Source: Haloarcula vallismortis ATCC 29715
GTDB lineage: Archaea > Halobacteriota > Halobacteria > Halobacteriales > Haloarculaceae
Reading direction: 5' to 3'
DNA length: 64,000 nucleotides
Assembly: GCF_000337775.1 (NCBI RefSeq)
Contig: NZ_AOLQ01000059.1
Span: 80,253-144,252, forward strand
Under the pieces are notes generated by a model that saw only the letters and a list, made by a program, of their open reading frames with translations, ran no database searches and had not been told where the DNA came from. The first letter of the stretch is position 1. The number at the start of each line of letters is the position of its first letter. A program made the position numbers and the translations under genes. Positions 31,515 to 40,354 of the stretch are shown here, in pieces.

Positions 31515-34222
31515 CTGACACCACACGACCTGACGACGGCGGGGAGGCCGTATCGGACGAGGAAGTCGATGAAGTACTGCAGGAAATCGAGCGGAAACGC
31601 TCGCTCACAGGCTGGGCGGTTGTCCTCGTCGCGCTCATCGGCATCTCGTTTTCGGTGTTTCAGATGTGGCTCGCGGCGAAAGGGTTCGTCCTCTCGATTT
31701 CGCTTCCCGGCGCTGGTGATGTCGTGTTCGCGTCACTGCAACTGCTCCAGATAAACGCCGTCCACGTCTCTTTCGGTCTCATTCTGACGTTCTTGCTGTA
31801 TCCCGGCAGTACCGGCGATGGCCCGCTCTCTCGACGCTGTATCGCGCTCGGGTCGCTGGTCGACGAGAAACTCGGCCCGGAACATCCGGTATCTCGCGCT
31901 GTTCACGCCGTCGGGGACGCGCTCGCCTGGGTGTTCCTCGACCGCGACATGGACCGCGTGACACCGTCTGATTTCGTCTTCATCGCTCTGTCGGTACTGT
32001 CGGCCGCGTACTTCATCACCGACTTCGACGAGATTCAGCGCATGCGTGCGCTGGGCGTCCAGCGCGGCCGCCCGATTCAGGAAGTATTCACCTTTCTTGA
32101 GCCGATAGCGGGCCTGCTCGGACCGCTCGCCGACACTTCCTACGCGTTCGTGCTTGGCGTGCTCGGCGTCCTGCTCGTCCTCGAAGCGACCCGCCGCGCC
32201 ATCAGCCTCTGGCTGATGGTCATCGTCGCAGCCTTCGTCGTCTACGCCCGCTTCGGCGTCCTCATTCCACAGGACGCCGCCTACGTGGGCGTCCTCTCCA
32301 TCCCGGAACTGTCCTGGCCCTCTATCATTCAGAACCTCTGGTACAACACGGAAAACGGGGTGTTCGGGATTCCGGTCACCGTCTCCGTGCAGTTCATCTA
32401 CATCTTCATCCTCTTTGGCGCGTTCCTCGAGATGTCCGGCGCGGGGCAGTGGTTCATCGACCTCGCGTACGGCGCGACGGGGACGCGGAAGGGCGGCCCC
32501 GCGAAGGCCTCTATCCTCGCCAGCGGTTTCATGGGAACCATCTCCGGTTCGTCCATCGCGAACACAGTGACGACCGGCGCGTTCACGATTCCGTTGATGA
32601 AGCGGTCGGGCTACTCGCCAGAGTTCTCCGGCGGCGTCGAGGCGTCTGCCTCCTCAGGAGGGCAGATTCTCCCGCCGGTGATGGGGGCTGCCGCGTTCCT
32701 CATCGTCCAGTACACGGCGACACCGTTCGCCGATGTCATCGTCGTCGCGACGATCCCCGCCATCGTCTTCTTCTTCGGCGTCTGGGTGATGGTCCACTTC
32801 GAGGCGGTCAAGGAGAACATCGGCGGGCTCGACCCCTCCGAACTCGTCGACCTCCGCAGTCACTTCCGTAGCGGGTGGTTCTACCTCGTCCCGCTCGGCC
32901 TGCTGTTGTACTACCTCATCATCGAGCGGCTGTCGGTCGCCCGCTCGGCGTGGTTTACGCTCATCGCTATCGGAGCGCTCACCACGCTCGTCGCGGCCTA
33001 CAGCGACGAGACACGCGGTCGCCTCGGAGCAGTGTTCGGCGTGCTGTTTGGCGCGTCGCTCCTCTCACAGTTCCTGTTCGGCGCTGGCGTCCTGGCGGCG
33101 CTGGCCGGTGACGGGACCGGGGCGCAGTCGATTGTGGACGCGTTCTCGGCCACTATCGGCGACCTCGGAACGCTGTTGATTCTGTCCGGCGTCCTCACGC
33201 TCATCACCAAGCCGCGCCTCGACTCGCCGCTGCTGTCGTTCGACAACGCTGTCGACGACGCTGCTGAGACGACCGCCGACGCCGTCGGTCGCCCGGACCT
33301 GGCCTCGAACGGGCTGTACAGGCTCGGCGTGTTCCTCGGAAAATCAATGGAGAGCGGGGCCAGAACCGCGGTACCGGTCGTTATCGCCGTCGCCGCCGCC
33401 GGTATCATTCCGGGGGTCATCAGTGTCTCCGGCCTCGGCCCGAACCTCGTCTCCCTCATCACGGCCGTCGCGGGCGGGTCGCTCGTCTTGCTGCTGGTCG
33501 TCACCGCGTTCTCGTCGATTATCCTCGGGATGGGGATGCCGACGACGGTGACCTACATCATTCTCGTCTCTCTGCTCGCGCCGGCGCTGACGGCGTTCGG
33601 CGTGCCGCTGCTGGCGGCACACCTGTTCATCCTCTACTTCGGAGTCATCGCCGACATCACGCCGCCGGTCGCGGTGGCCGCCTACGCCGCGTCCGGCGTC
33701 GCGAAGTCAGACGCTTTCGAGACCGGTATCGAGGCGTTCTCGCTGTCGCTCAACAAGGCAATCGTCCCGTTCGCGTTCATCGTTACGCCGGGCATCATCC
33801 TGCTCCGGCGGAACCCTGACGCTGCTACCCTTGATGTCGGAGACAAATACCGGGTCGTTGGGACCGCAGACCTCCTCGATATCGGCTACGCAATCCCCGA
33901 GATACTGATACCCGTGATCGGCGTCTTCCTCGGCGTTGTCGCGCTGGCCGCGACAGTTATCGGATTCGCGTACGCACCCGTCTCCCGCGGCGAGCGGGCA
34001 GCGTTCGCGTTCAGCTCGCTGCTTCTGATGGCCCCTGGTCTCGCAGTGTCTGGAACGTACGACATCCTCGGACTAGTCGGTCTCGCTGGCGGCGAGATGA
34101 CGGTGTTGCTCGACATCGCGCTCCGCGGTGTCGGTTTCGCTCTGTTCCTCTTCCTCATGGCCAAGAACCGCCAGCGCGGCGGTGACCCTGCGGTACGGTC
34201 TGGCACGGCTGAGCCGGCGTGA
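31511..34222 (+). CDS. TRAP transporter fused permease (4TM/12TM)
   Basis: A membrane protein of 903 residues joining the small (DctQ-like) and large (DctM-like) TRAP subunits. The family signature SSGGQILPPVMGAAAFLIVQ lies near 382, and ILGMGMPTTVTYIILVSLLA near 670 marks the second half of the DctM inverted repeat. TRAP carriers use the Na+ or H+ gradient with a binding protein, here the TAXI lipoprotein upstream. It overlaps the DUF1850 stop by four bases (ATGA). A long loop of acidic residues (about 570-605) is haloarchaeal in character. The last helices extend beyond the DctM core. Confidence 0.95.
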   Translation: MTDTTRPDDGGEAVSDEEVDEVLQEIERKRSLTGWAVVLVALIGISFSVFQMWLAAKGFVLSISLPGAGDVVFASLQLLQINAVHVSFGLILTFLLYPGSTGDGPLSRRCIALGSLVDEKLGPEHPVSRAVHAVGDALAWVFLDRDMDRVTPSDFVFIALSVLSAAYFITDFDEIQRMRALGVQRGRPIQEVFTFLEPIAGLLGPLADTSYAFVLGVLGVLLVLEATRRAISLWLMVIVAAFVVYARFGVLIPQDAAYVGVLSIPELSWPSIIQNLWYNTENGVFGIPVTVSVQFIYIFILFGAFLEMSGAGQWFIDLAYGATGTRKGGPAKASILASGFMGTISGSSIANTVTTGAFTIPLMKRSGYSPEFSGGVEASASSGGQILPPVMGAAAFLIVQYTATPFADVIVVATIPAIVFFFGVWVMVHFEAVKENIGGLDPSELVDLRSHFRSGWFYLVPLGLLLYYLIIERLSVARSAWFTLIAIGALTTLVAAYSDETRGRLGAVFGVLFGASLLSQFLFGAGVLAALAGDGTGAQSIVDAFSATIGDLGTLLILSGVLTLITKPRLDSPLLSFDNAVDDAAETTADAVGRPDLASNGLYRLGVFLGKSMESGARTAVPVVIAVAAAGIIPGVISVSGLGPNLVSLITAVAGGSLVLLLVVTAFSSIILGMGMPTTVTYIILVSLLAPALTAFGVPLLAAHLFILYFGVIADITPPVAVAAYAASGVAKSDAFETGIEAFSLSLNKAIVPFAFIVTPGIILLRRNPDAATLDVGDKYRVVGTADLLDIGYAIPEILIPVIGVFLGVVALAATVIGFAYAPVSRGERAAFAFSSLLLMAPGLAVSGTYDILGLVGLAGGEMTVLLDIALRGVGFALFLFLMAKNRQRGGDPAVRSGTAEPA

Positions 34223-34262
34223 GTGAGAACCGTTTAACCCATCGGGGGTCAACGGGCACGAT

Positions 34263-34940
34263 ATGCCAATCGAACAGCGCGGCGACGCCTCTGTCGTCAC
34301 GCACGCGCTGGCGCGAGACGAACTGACTCGGATACGAAACGTCGAGACCGAACAGGTCGCGTTCCGGAAGGGACTGGTCCGTCTCGGCCGTATCTGTGGC
34401 TACGAAATCATCGACGGCCGGATGGAGACCGAGTATACGGAGATCCAGACACCGTTGACCACGACGATGGGTGAGCGAGTCAAAGGGCTCGACGACGTGG
34501 TCATCGTCAACGTCCTCCGCGCCGCGACGCCGTTCGTCGAGGGACTGCTCAAGGCGTTCCCCCGCGCTAGACAGGGCGTCATCTCCGCCAGCCGGGACGA
34601 GGAGGCCGGGATGAACGACGACGGCGAGTTCCCCATCTCAGTCGAGTACGTCAAACTGCCCGAAATCACCGAGGACGACACCGTCATCATCGCGGACCCG
34701 ATGCTTGCGACCGGGTCGACGATGGCCACGGTACTGGACTACATCACTTCGGAGAAGACAGAGCCGGAGAACCTGCTCGTCCTGGCCGCGGTTTCCGCGC
34801 CCGAGGGCATCGTCCGCGTCTCGGAAGCCCAGCCGGACGCTGACATCATCAGCGTCGCTATCGACGATGAACTCGACGAGGACGGATTCATCGTTCCGGG
34901 GCTCGGCGACGCCGGTGACCGGGCCTTCCGGACGACCTGA
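34263..34940 (+). CDS. upp: Uracil phosphoribosyltransferase
   Basis: Salvages uracil to UMP using PRPP. The protein has 225 residues, near the family norm. The PRPP loop is [20 protein letters not shown] near 139-158, and the uracil-binding C-terminal segment is [14 protein letters not shown] conserved Arg/Lys stretch [20 protein letters not shown] precedes the loop. A TATA-like CGTTTAACCC lies about 33 bp upstream, consistent with a leaderless transcript. It is single, between the TRAP operon and a membrane protein gene. Confidence 0.96.
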   Translation: MPIEQRGDASVVTHALARDELTRIRNVETEQVAFRKGLVRLGRICGYEIIDGRMETEYTEIQTPLTTTMGERVKGLDDVVIVNVLRAATPFVEGLLKAFPRARQGVISASRDEEAGMNDDGEFPISVEYVKLPEITEDDTVIIADPMLATGSTMATVLDYITSEKTEPENLLVLAAVSAPEGIVRVSEAQPDADIISVAIDDELDEDGFIVPGLGDAGDRAFRTT

Positions 34941-35008
34941 ACGGTCGCGGCTCGCTCGACCTGTCGGCTGAGGGACGAAACGTTTTTATATTCGGCCCGA
35001 ATTCGCTG

Positions 35009-35101
35009 ATGATGTCGCGATTTTCTGGCCACCCACAGCTGCTGTACCCCCTCACTTCACCTGGAAACCAAAGGACGGCGGCACATTTTCGGTCCAGTTG
35101 A
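35009..35101 (+). CDS. Possible 30-residue leaderless small protein
   Basis: A frame of 30 codons starting ATGATGTCGCGA lies 19-26 bp behind the TATA-like TTTTTATA at 34983-34990. The product (MMSRFSGHPQLLYPLTSPGN...) is basic, unlike most haloarchaeal proteins, so it may instead mark the start of a non-coding RNA or the long leader of the next gene. The remaining bases up to 35204 hold another AT-rich box near 35114-35126 and nothing else. Confidence 0.2.
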   Translation: MMSRFSGHPQLLYPLTSPGNQRTAAHFRSS

Positions 35102-35204
35102 AACGTAGAAGACAGCTGTAAATATCCCCGCGGCGAGTGGGCGTCCTTCTTGTTAGACAGTGGCGGACCGGGAGACTTTCCTGTTGACGGGACAGCAACC
35201 CGGT

Positions 35205-35642
35205 ATGGTTCGACGCCGATACCGGGTCGCGGACACTGCCCAGCAACTCGTCGGCGGGTTCCTGCTCGCAGGACCGTTCGTCGTGACTGAGGAGGTGTGG
35301 GTGCTGGCCGAGAACATGTCCTGGTATCACGCGGTGCTCGTCGTCGGTATCGTGTTCGCTATCGGCTACGGGGCGCTGTACAAGGCTGACGCCGACCGTG
35401 ACGTGGACTCCGAGGCGGAGGTAGCCGGAATTCCGGTACGGTTCGTCTCACTGATGGGCGTCGCGTTCGGGTCGGTCACCATCCTCGCGTTCTCGCTGAC
35501 CGCACCTGATACGTTTCTCGTTGACGGTGGAATTCTGCCGGACCCGACGCCGATGGCTGTGTTCCTGACGACGCTGAAAGCCATCACTGTCGGCGCAATT
35601 TTCAGCGTTGTCGGGGCTGCGACGGCGGACAGCGTATTCTGA
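35205..35642 (+). CDS. DUF2391-like small integral membrane protein
   Basis: A protein of 145 residues from MVRRRYRVADTAQQLVGGFL. Four hydrophobic helices are visible (about 12-30, 37-55, 80-100 and 118-142) with short acidic loops (DADRDVDSEAEVAG). The opening matches what I recall of DUF2391 proteins, whose function is not known. A GTG at 35160 in the same frame would add 15 residues unlike the family start. The next gene begins about 45 bp downstream on the same strand. Confidence 0.78.
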   Translation: MVRRRYRVADTAQQLVGGFLLAGPFVVTEEVWVLAENMSWYHAVLVVGIVFAIGYGALYKADADRDVDSEAEVAGIPVRFVSLMGVAFGSVTILAFSLTAPDTFLVDGGILPDPTPMAVFLTTLKAITVGAIFSVVGAATADSVF

Positions 35643-35688
35643 CTGCGACCCGCACACTTAATTGGGTTCCCCACTCCTTGATGTGCAT

Positions 35689-36273
35689 ATGGAGTATACG
35701 CTGGCTATCGACAACGCGCCGGAGACAGTTCCAGGTGGCACGGGAATCCTGCTCCTGCACCCGAGTACCGGTGAGACGGACCGACTGGACACGGACTTCC
35801 TCGCGACCGACACGGACTCGATGCTCGTCATCTCGACCCGGACTACCGCCCGGGAAGTCAAGCAGAAACTGGAGTACTACGAGGTCGATGAGTCGAAAGC
35901 GACCATCCTCGATACGCTGTCGGTCGAACGGGGCTACACCCGCCGCCGTTCCGAGGGTGTTCGGTACGTCTCCGCGCCGGACGACCTGTCCGGTATCGTC
36001 TCGGAAACCGAGACGTTCCTGCAGGACCACGACGGCAAACTCCGCGTGACCTTCGACTCGCTGACGGAACTCATCTACTACGCTGACGAAGATGGCGCGC
36101 TGTCGGCCGTTGGGGACATTCTCGATCTGCTTGCGGAGTACGACGCCGTCGGGATGTTCCATCTCGCCGACGAGGTTCACGACGAGGAGACGGTCGCGAG
36201 GTTCCGGGAACTCTTCGACGGTGTCATCGAACTGTCTGAGGACGGAACTGTCTCGAGTTCCTTCGAGGCGTAA
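35689..36273 (+). CDS. RecA/KaiC-like single-domain protein without a P-loop (DUF7090-like)
   Basis: A protein of 194 residues starting MEYTLAIDNAPETVPGGTGI. The beginning corresponds to the KaiC/RAD55 opening, but where a Walker A loop is expected it reads LLHPSTGETDRL, so nucleotide binding is uncertain. The following pattern (MLVISTRTTAREVKQKLEYY, later FDSLTELIYYADEDG and a final helical part) fits degenerate RecA-like domains that haloarchaea carry in several copies, in my memory as DUF7090. The transducer gene at 1180 ends in a comparable degenerate domain. Function unknown; signalling or scaffolding is inferred. Confidence 0.72.
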   Translation: MEYTLAIDNAPETVPGGTGILLLHPSTGETDRLDTDFLATDTDSMLVISTRTTAREVKQKLEYYEVDESKATILDTLSVERGYTRRRSEGVRYVSAPDDLSGIVSETETFLQDHDGKLRVTFDSLTELIYYADEDGALSAVGDILDLLAEYDAVGMFHLADEVHDEETVARFRELFDGVIELSEDGTVSSSFEA

Positions 36274-36478
36274 CTGACCACGATCCGTCCCGAATCCGTT
36301 GTTCCTTCGAGCGGTTCCCAACAGATAACCGACACTATGGGCTCACTGAGGGCTCCGATAGCGGTTCCCGCTCCCAAACGAAACGGTGTTTTCCCCCGGC
36401 AGCGCCGCCAACACCCCGTATGCGAACTCTTACCAGACCAACAACAATTAAGAGGGTATAACCCACATACAGGGTTGT

Positions 36479-36637
36479 ATGCCGGAATGCCAGAACTGCG
36501 GTAATTTTGTAACGGCTGACTACGCGCGTGTGTTCACGCCGAACGGGGTCGAAAAGCCCAGGGTCTGTCCGCAGTGCGAGGACAAGATTCGTGACGGGGC
36601 AGATGTCCGTGAGGCCCGGTCCACACGCCGTGGATAG
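36479..36637 (+). CDS. Small DUF7563-like zinc-ribbon protein
   Basis: A protein of 52 residues: MPECQNCGNFVTADYARVFT... Two CxxC pairs (C4-x2-C7 and C30-x2-C33) form one zinc ribbon, followed by DKIRDGADVREARSTRRG. Haloarchaea carry a family of such proteins (DUF7563 as I recall). A TATA-like GAGGGTATAACC at about 36452-36463 lies some 20 bp before the ATG. A paralogue lies at 40435. A nucleic-acid or protein-binding role is plausible. Confidence 0.8.
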   Translation: MPECQNCGNFVTADYARVFTPNGVEKPRVCPQCEDKIRDGADVREARSTRRG

Positions 36638-36740
36638 AACCGATCAGGAACTGCCGCCCTGTGACCTGACGGTTGCGGGGACGCTTTCCTCGCCGGCTGC
36701 ACTCGCTTCCACTCGCTGTACTGGACAGGCGTTTCAGGGT

Positions 36741-38057
36741 CTACACTAGCGCGTCTGTCAGGCGTGTCCGTGCTTCTTCAAACACCGCGTCAGCACGGTC
36801 TGTGTCGCGGGCCTCCGCGGTAATCCGAACGAGTGGCTGTGTGCCGCTGGCTCGCAAGAGGAACCACGCGTCGCCGAGGTCGACGCGGACGCCGTCGAGC
36901 GTCGTCACGTCGTCGTAGGCGTCGGTTACCGTCTCCCGAACGCGGTCCATCACAGTTTCCTTCTGCTCGGTTTCGATGCTGTCCCGTCGGATGGGGTAGT
37001 CCGGCACGTCGTCGGCGCGCTCGGCCAGCGAGCGCTCGCTGTCCAGGGCCGCAACGGTACAGGCCGCCAGCGGCCCGTCCGGACACAGCGTTCGCTCGGG
37101 CCAGATCCACGCACCGCTTGGCTCGCCACCGAAGGCCACGCCCTCGGCGCTCGCGGCCTCGGCGACGTACACGTCCCCGACCGGGGTGTACTCGACAGAG
37201 ACATCAATATCACTGAGGTGGTCTTCGACGACGAGGCTCGTGTCGACCGGGACGGCGACCCGCTCGCCCGGTGCCGCCGCGGCGCGGGCGAACACGGCCA
37301 GCAACACGTCGCCGGAGAGAAAGGTCCCGTCGGCCGCGACCGCCCGCATTCGGTCGGCGTCGCCGTCGTGTGCGATACCGAGGTCGGCGTCGGACTCGGC
37401 CACCAGCGTCGTCAGCGACTCGCAGTTCTCGGCTTTCGGCTCCGAGGGCCGACCCGGGAACGCGCCGTCGGGCTGGCCGTTGAGCGTCTCGACGGAACAG
37501 CCCAGTTCCGAGAGCGCGTCGACGCTGACCCGCCCCGCACCGTTGCCGAGGTCGACGACGACGTGGCTGTCGAGGTCGCTTTCGCCAATCTCCGCGACCA
37601 GCGCGTCAACATGACGCTGACTGGCGTCCCATGACTCGCTGTCGCCGCTTTCGTCCCACGACGCTGGCTCGAATGCGCCCTCGTCCAGTCGCTGCTCGAT
37701 AGTCGACCGGAGGTCCGCGTCGAAGGCTTGCCCGCTAGGTTGCCAGAGCTTGATGCCGTTGTCTTCCGGCGGGTTGTGGCTCGCCGTCACGGCGACGCCG
37801 GCATCGGCGTCCTGCCACGCAACCGCCCGGCCGATAGTGGGTGTCGCCGCATTGCCGAGGTCGACCACGTCGACGCCGCTCTCCCGGAGGCCGGCCGCCA
37901 GCGCCGCCTGCAGGTACTCGCCGCTCGCTCGCGGGTCCCGGCCCACGACGACCCGCTCGCAGTCGATGCCCAGCGCCCGCCCCACGGAGAGCGCCACCTC
38001 GGCTGTCACCGTCTCGCCGACGGGACCCCGAATCCCGCTCGTTCCGAACTGTATCAT
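36741..38057 (-). CDS. glmM: Phosphoglucosamine/phosphomannomutase, GlmM-like
   Basis: An alpha-D-phosphohexomutase of 438 residues. The phosphoserine is S93 in TASHNPPEDNG; the metal loop is GIAHDGDADRMRAV; the sugar loop is GGEPSGAWIWPE; and the C-terminal phosphate-binding motif is RASGTQPLVRI. Archaeal enzymes of this type convert glucosamine-6-P to glucosamine-1-P, on the way to UDP-N-acetylglucosamine, or act on mannose or glucose phosphates; GEPSG in place of GEQSG is seen in archaeal members. The start at 38057 (MIQFGTSGIRG) matches the family; an earlier ATG at 38093 adds unrelated residues. A second mutase lies at 40988. Confidence 0.9.
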   Translation of the reverse strand: MIQFGTSGIRGPVGETVTAEVALSVGRALGIDCERVVVGRDPRASGEYLQAALAAGLRESGVDVVDLGNAATPTIGRAVAWQDADAGVAVTASHNPPEDNGIKLWQPSGQAFDADLRSTIEQRLDEGAFEPASWDESGDSESWDASQRHVDALVAEIGESDLDSHVVVDLGNGAGRVSVDALSELGCSVETLNGQPDGAFPGRPSEPKAENCESLTTLVAESDADLGIAHDGDADRMRAVAADGTFLSGDVLLAVFARAAAAPGERVAVPVDTSLVVEDHLSDIDVSVEYTPVGDVYVAEAASAEGVAFGGEPSGAWIWPERTLCPDGPLAACTVAALDSERSLAERADDVPDYPIRRDSIETEQKETVMDRVRETVTDAYDDVTTLDGVRVDLGDAWFLLRASGTQPLVRITAEARDTDRADAVFEEARTRLTDALV

Positions 38058-38141
38058 TACTGCTCTCTGCGTCGGGCCGGCCCTAAAATCCATCCGGCCT
38101 CGGACAGGGACTGCGGGCCGGCGGTCCCGGCGCTTGGTCTG

Positions 38142-38318
38142 TCACTGCGCTGGCGACCACTCGCAGGCCGTGCCGGTCGTCAGGCCCGCCTCGTCGATGT
38201 GAGCCGAGAGGCAGCCGTAGTTACAGAACTGCGCTGTCGGCTCTCCGTCGGGCGACTCGCTGACGAACACAGGGTCGTGGGTCTCGACCGGACAGCCACA
38301 GTACGTGCAGGCGGTCAT
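38142..38318 (-). CDS. Small zinc-binding protein (TRASH/MYM-like)
   Basis: A protein of 58 residues: MTACTYCGCPVETHDPVFVS... Cysteines at CTYCGC and FCNYGC with a later His (SAHIDE) give a treble-clef or TRASH-like zinc pattern, and one more Cys lies near the C-terminus. It is divergent from rpiA with a 58-bp shared spacer and lies just upstream of glmM in the same leftward direction. No function can be assigned. Confidence 0.75.
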   Translation of the reverse strand: MTACTYCGCPVETHDPVFVSESPDGEPTAQFCNYGCLSAHIDEAGLTTGTACEWSPAQ

Positions 38319-38376
38319 ACGGACGCTTGCGGCCGGGAGAACAAACGTTTTGTCCGCGTCTGTCGACCCACCGCAC

Positions 38377-39063
38377 ATGAAACAGGGCGGCTCCGACGCA
38401 GCGAAACAGGCAGCGGGGGAATCAGCGGCCGAAGCAGTCGAGGACGGCATGGTCGTCGGTCTCGGGACGGGATCGACGGCGGCCCACGCCATCCGCGCCA
38501 TCGGGCGGGCAGTCGACGCCGGACTGGATGTGGTCGGCGTCCCCACGTCCTTCCAGTCCCGCCAGCTGGCCCGTGACTGTGGCATCCCGCTGGCCGACCT
38601 CGATGACGTGTCGGTCGACCTCGCCATCGACGGGGCCGACGAGGTGGCCGACGGCGACCTGATCAAGGGCGGCGGCGCGGCACACGCCCGAGAGAAGATC
38701 GTCGACGCGAATGCCGACCGCTTCCTCGTCGTCGCCGACCCGACGAAAGAAGCCGAGCGGCTCTCGGTGCCGGTACCTGTTGAAATACTGCCGATGGCCC
38801 GCTCGACGGTCGCCACGGCGGTCGAGGACGTGGGTGGCAACCCGGTGCTCCGCCGTGCAGAGCGCAAGGACGGCCCCGTCGTCACCGATAATGGGAACCT
38901 CGTCCTCGACTGTGACTTCGGTTCCATCGACGACCCCGCCACGCTCGCCAGTGACCTCGCCGCGCTCCCCGGTGTCGTCGAGCACGGGCTGTTCGTCGAC
39001 ACGGCTGACGAGATTCACCTCGGCACGGCAGACGGCGTCACCGTTCGAACGCTATCGAAGTAG
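38377..39063 (+). CDS. rpiA: Ribose-5-phosphate isomerase A
   Basis: Interconverts ribose-5-P and ribulose-5-P, giving ribose for nucleotides. The protein has 228 residues, as expected. Motifs: GLGTGSTAAHAI near 27, DLAIDGADEV near 86 with the catalytic Asp, and KGGGAAHAREKIV near 102 with the conserved Lys and Glu. The start at 38377 (MKQGGSDAAKQAAGE) is preferred; an earlier ATG at 38305 overlaps the divergent zinc-protein gene. In the 58-bp divergent spacer ACAAACGTTTTGT forms a near-palindrome. Confidence 0.96.
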   Translation: MKQGGSDAAKQAAGESAAEAVEDGMVVGLGTGSTAAHAIRAIGRAVDAGLDVVGVPTSFQSRQLARDCGIPLADLDDVSVDLAIDGADEVADGDLIKGGGAAHAREKIVDANADRFLVVADPTKEAERLSVPVPVEILPMARSTVATAVEDVGGNPVLRRAERKDGPVVTDNGNLVLDCDFGSIDDPATLASDLAALPGVVEHGLFVDTADEIHLGTADGVTVRTLSK

Positions 39064-39085
39064 CTGTCGCTGGTCGGCTTGCGTC

Positions 39086-39091
39086 AAAAAA
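39086..39091 (-). terminator. T-run behind the DUF1931 gene
   Basis: Six A residues on the plus strand, so TTTTTT on the minus strand, 20-25 bp downstream of the DUF1931-like stop at 39111. It lies between convergent rpiA and this gene. Confidence 0.4.
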
Positions 39092-39110
39092 TACGCTGCT
39101 TGAAACGACC

Positions 39111-39278
39111 TTACAGGTCGCGCGGCTGGACCGTCTTCCGGTCGTTCTCGTCAGCTCGTCGGGCTGCGTCCTGGAGCAGCTCTTCGACTTCCTCGTCGAG
39201 TGCGTCGTAGAAGTCGGACGCTACGTTCATGTCGTTGAGCTCTTCCTTAACGGCGGCTTTGACGATTAGGTCTGCCAT
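39111..39278 (-). CDS. DUF1931-like histone-fold protein
   Basis: A protein of 55 residues: MADLIVKAAVKEELNDMNVA, followed by SDFYDALDEEVEELLQDAAR and RADENDRKTVQPRDL. This is the middle and end of a histone fold: a first helix, a long central helix ending in AARRADEN, and the RKTVQPRD loop found before the last helix in archaeal histones and DUF1931 proteins. At 55 residues it is shorter than a full archaeal histone (about 67). A TATA-like box 26-34 bp upstream of the ATG supports leaderless transcription. DNA binding is plausible but not shown. Confidence 0.85.
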   Translation of the reverse strand: MADLIVKAAVKEELNDMNVASDFYDALDEEVEELLQDAARRADENDRKTVQPRDL

Positions 39279-39303
39279 ACAGACGAGGTATCGACGGGGG
39301 TTA

Positions 39304-39312
39304 CTTATATAC
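39304..39312 (-). promoter_or_regulatory. TATA-like box for the DUF1931-like gene
   Basis: On the minus strand it reads GTATATAAG, 26-34 bp before the ATG at 39278, placing the transcript start at or next to the start codon. It is one of the clearest promoters in the window. Confidence 0.6.
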
Positions 39313-39567
39313 TTTCTCCAATTAGTTCGCTCTCGACCCTATTACCGGCAGTTTGAGGCGTTATACGACATATAACCCCTTATAAATCCGGAATTGTGTT
39401 GGCAGTAATCCATCAGAATACGCCTTCTGGGCTGTGCTAGACGGCTATTGTCCCGTTACTCCGGCCGAGCGTCGCTCACGCGCGCTCGCACAGGCCCGGC
39501 CCTGATTGGGACGAGACGACGACTGGGGACCGACGGATAGGAGTGGTCGTATCCCTGAGTGGGTCCC

Positions 39568-40332
39568 ATGCGCGATATACTCGATTCGGTTGCGGCGGGC
39601 GACCTCTCTCCGGCAGAGGCCGAGGCGGCGCTTGCGGGCTATGCGACCAGTGGGGCCGGACGGTTCGACGCTGCCCGGGAAGACCGTGCCGGCGTTCCCG
39701 AAGCCGTCCTGGCAGACGGAAAGACACCGACGGAAGTGGCGGATCTGGCGGCGACAGCTATCGAAACGACGGGACGAGCTATCGTGACGCGACTCGATAC
39801 GGCCGACGCGACCGCGGTCCGGGAGCGGTTGGACGAGACCGCCCCGGACGCGACGGTCCGATGGGATGACCGTTCGAACTGGCTGGTAGCGACAACGCCC
39901 GCGTTCGAACGTCCGTCACTGGATGCGTCAGTGGGTATCGTCACCGCCGGGACGTCCGACGCCGTTCCAGCCGGTGAAGCCGCGCTCATCGCCGAGGAGA
40001 TGGGTGCGACGGTGACCCGTATCGACGACGTCGGCGTTGCGAGCCTCGCCCGGACGATAGACGCTGTCGATGGCTTCCGAGACCAGGACGTGCTCATCGT
40101 CGCAGCGGGTCGCGAAGGCGCGCTGCCGACGGTCGTCGCCGGCCTCGTGGACGTGCCGGTCATCGGCCTGCCCGTCTCGACCGGCTACGGCCACGGTGGC
40201 GAAGGTGAGGCAGCCCTTTCGGGACTGCTTCAGTCCTGTACCGCCCTCTCTGTCGTGAACATCGACGCCGGCTTCACTGCCGGAACGCAGGCCGGCCTAA
40301 TCGCAAGACAGCTCGACGATGCGCGGTCGTAG
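39568..40332 (+). CDS. larB: LarB-like (PurE-related) nickel-pincer cofactor protein
   Basis: A protein of 254 residues. The N-terminal part has GRFDAAREDRAGVPEAV, the LarB signature, and the C-terminal half is an AIR-carboxylase-like (PurE) domain with SVGIVTAGTSDAVPAGEAA, LPVSTGYGHGGEGEAAL and VVNIDAGFTAG. LarB carboxylates and hydrolyses nicotinic acid adenine dinucleotide to begin the nickel-pincer cofactor of lactate racemase and related enzymes. The partners LarC and LarE are not in the window. The start at 39568 (MRDILDSVAAGDL) was preferred over GTG 39559. The spacer upstream has several TATA-like stretches (catataaccccttataaatcc). Confidence 0.9.
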   Translation: MRDILDSVAAGDLSPAEAEAALAGYATSGAGRFDAAREDRAGVPEAVLADGKTPTEVADLAATAIETTGRAIVTRLDTADATAVRERLDETAPDATVRWDDRSNWLVATTPAFERPSLDASVGIVTAGTSDAVPAGEAALIAEEMGATVTRIDDVGVASLARTIDAVDGFRDQDVLIVAAGREGALPTVVAGLVDVPVIGLPVSTGYGHGGEGEAALSGLLQSCTALSVVNIDAGFTAGTQAGLIARQLDDARS

Positions 40333-40354
40333 ACGCCCCCGCCACCCGCAAGCA

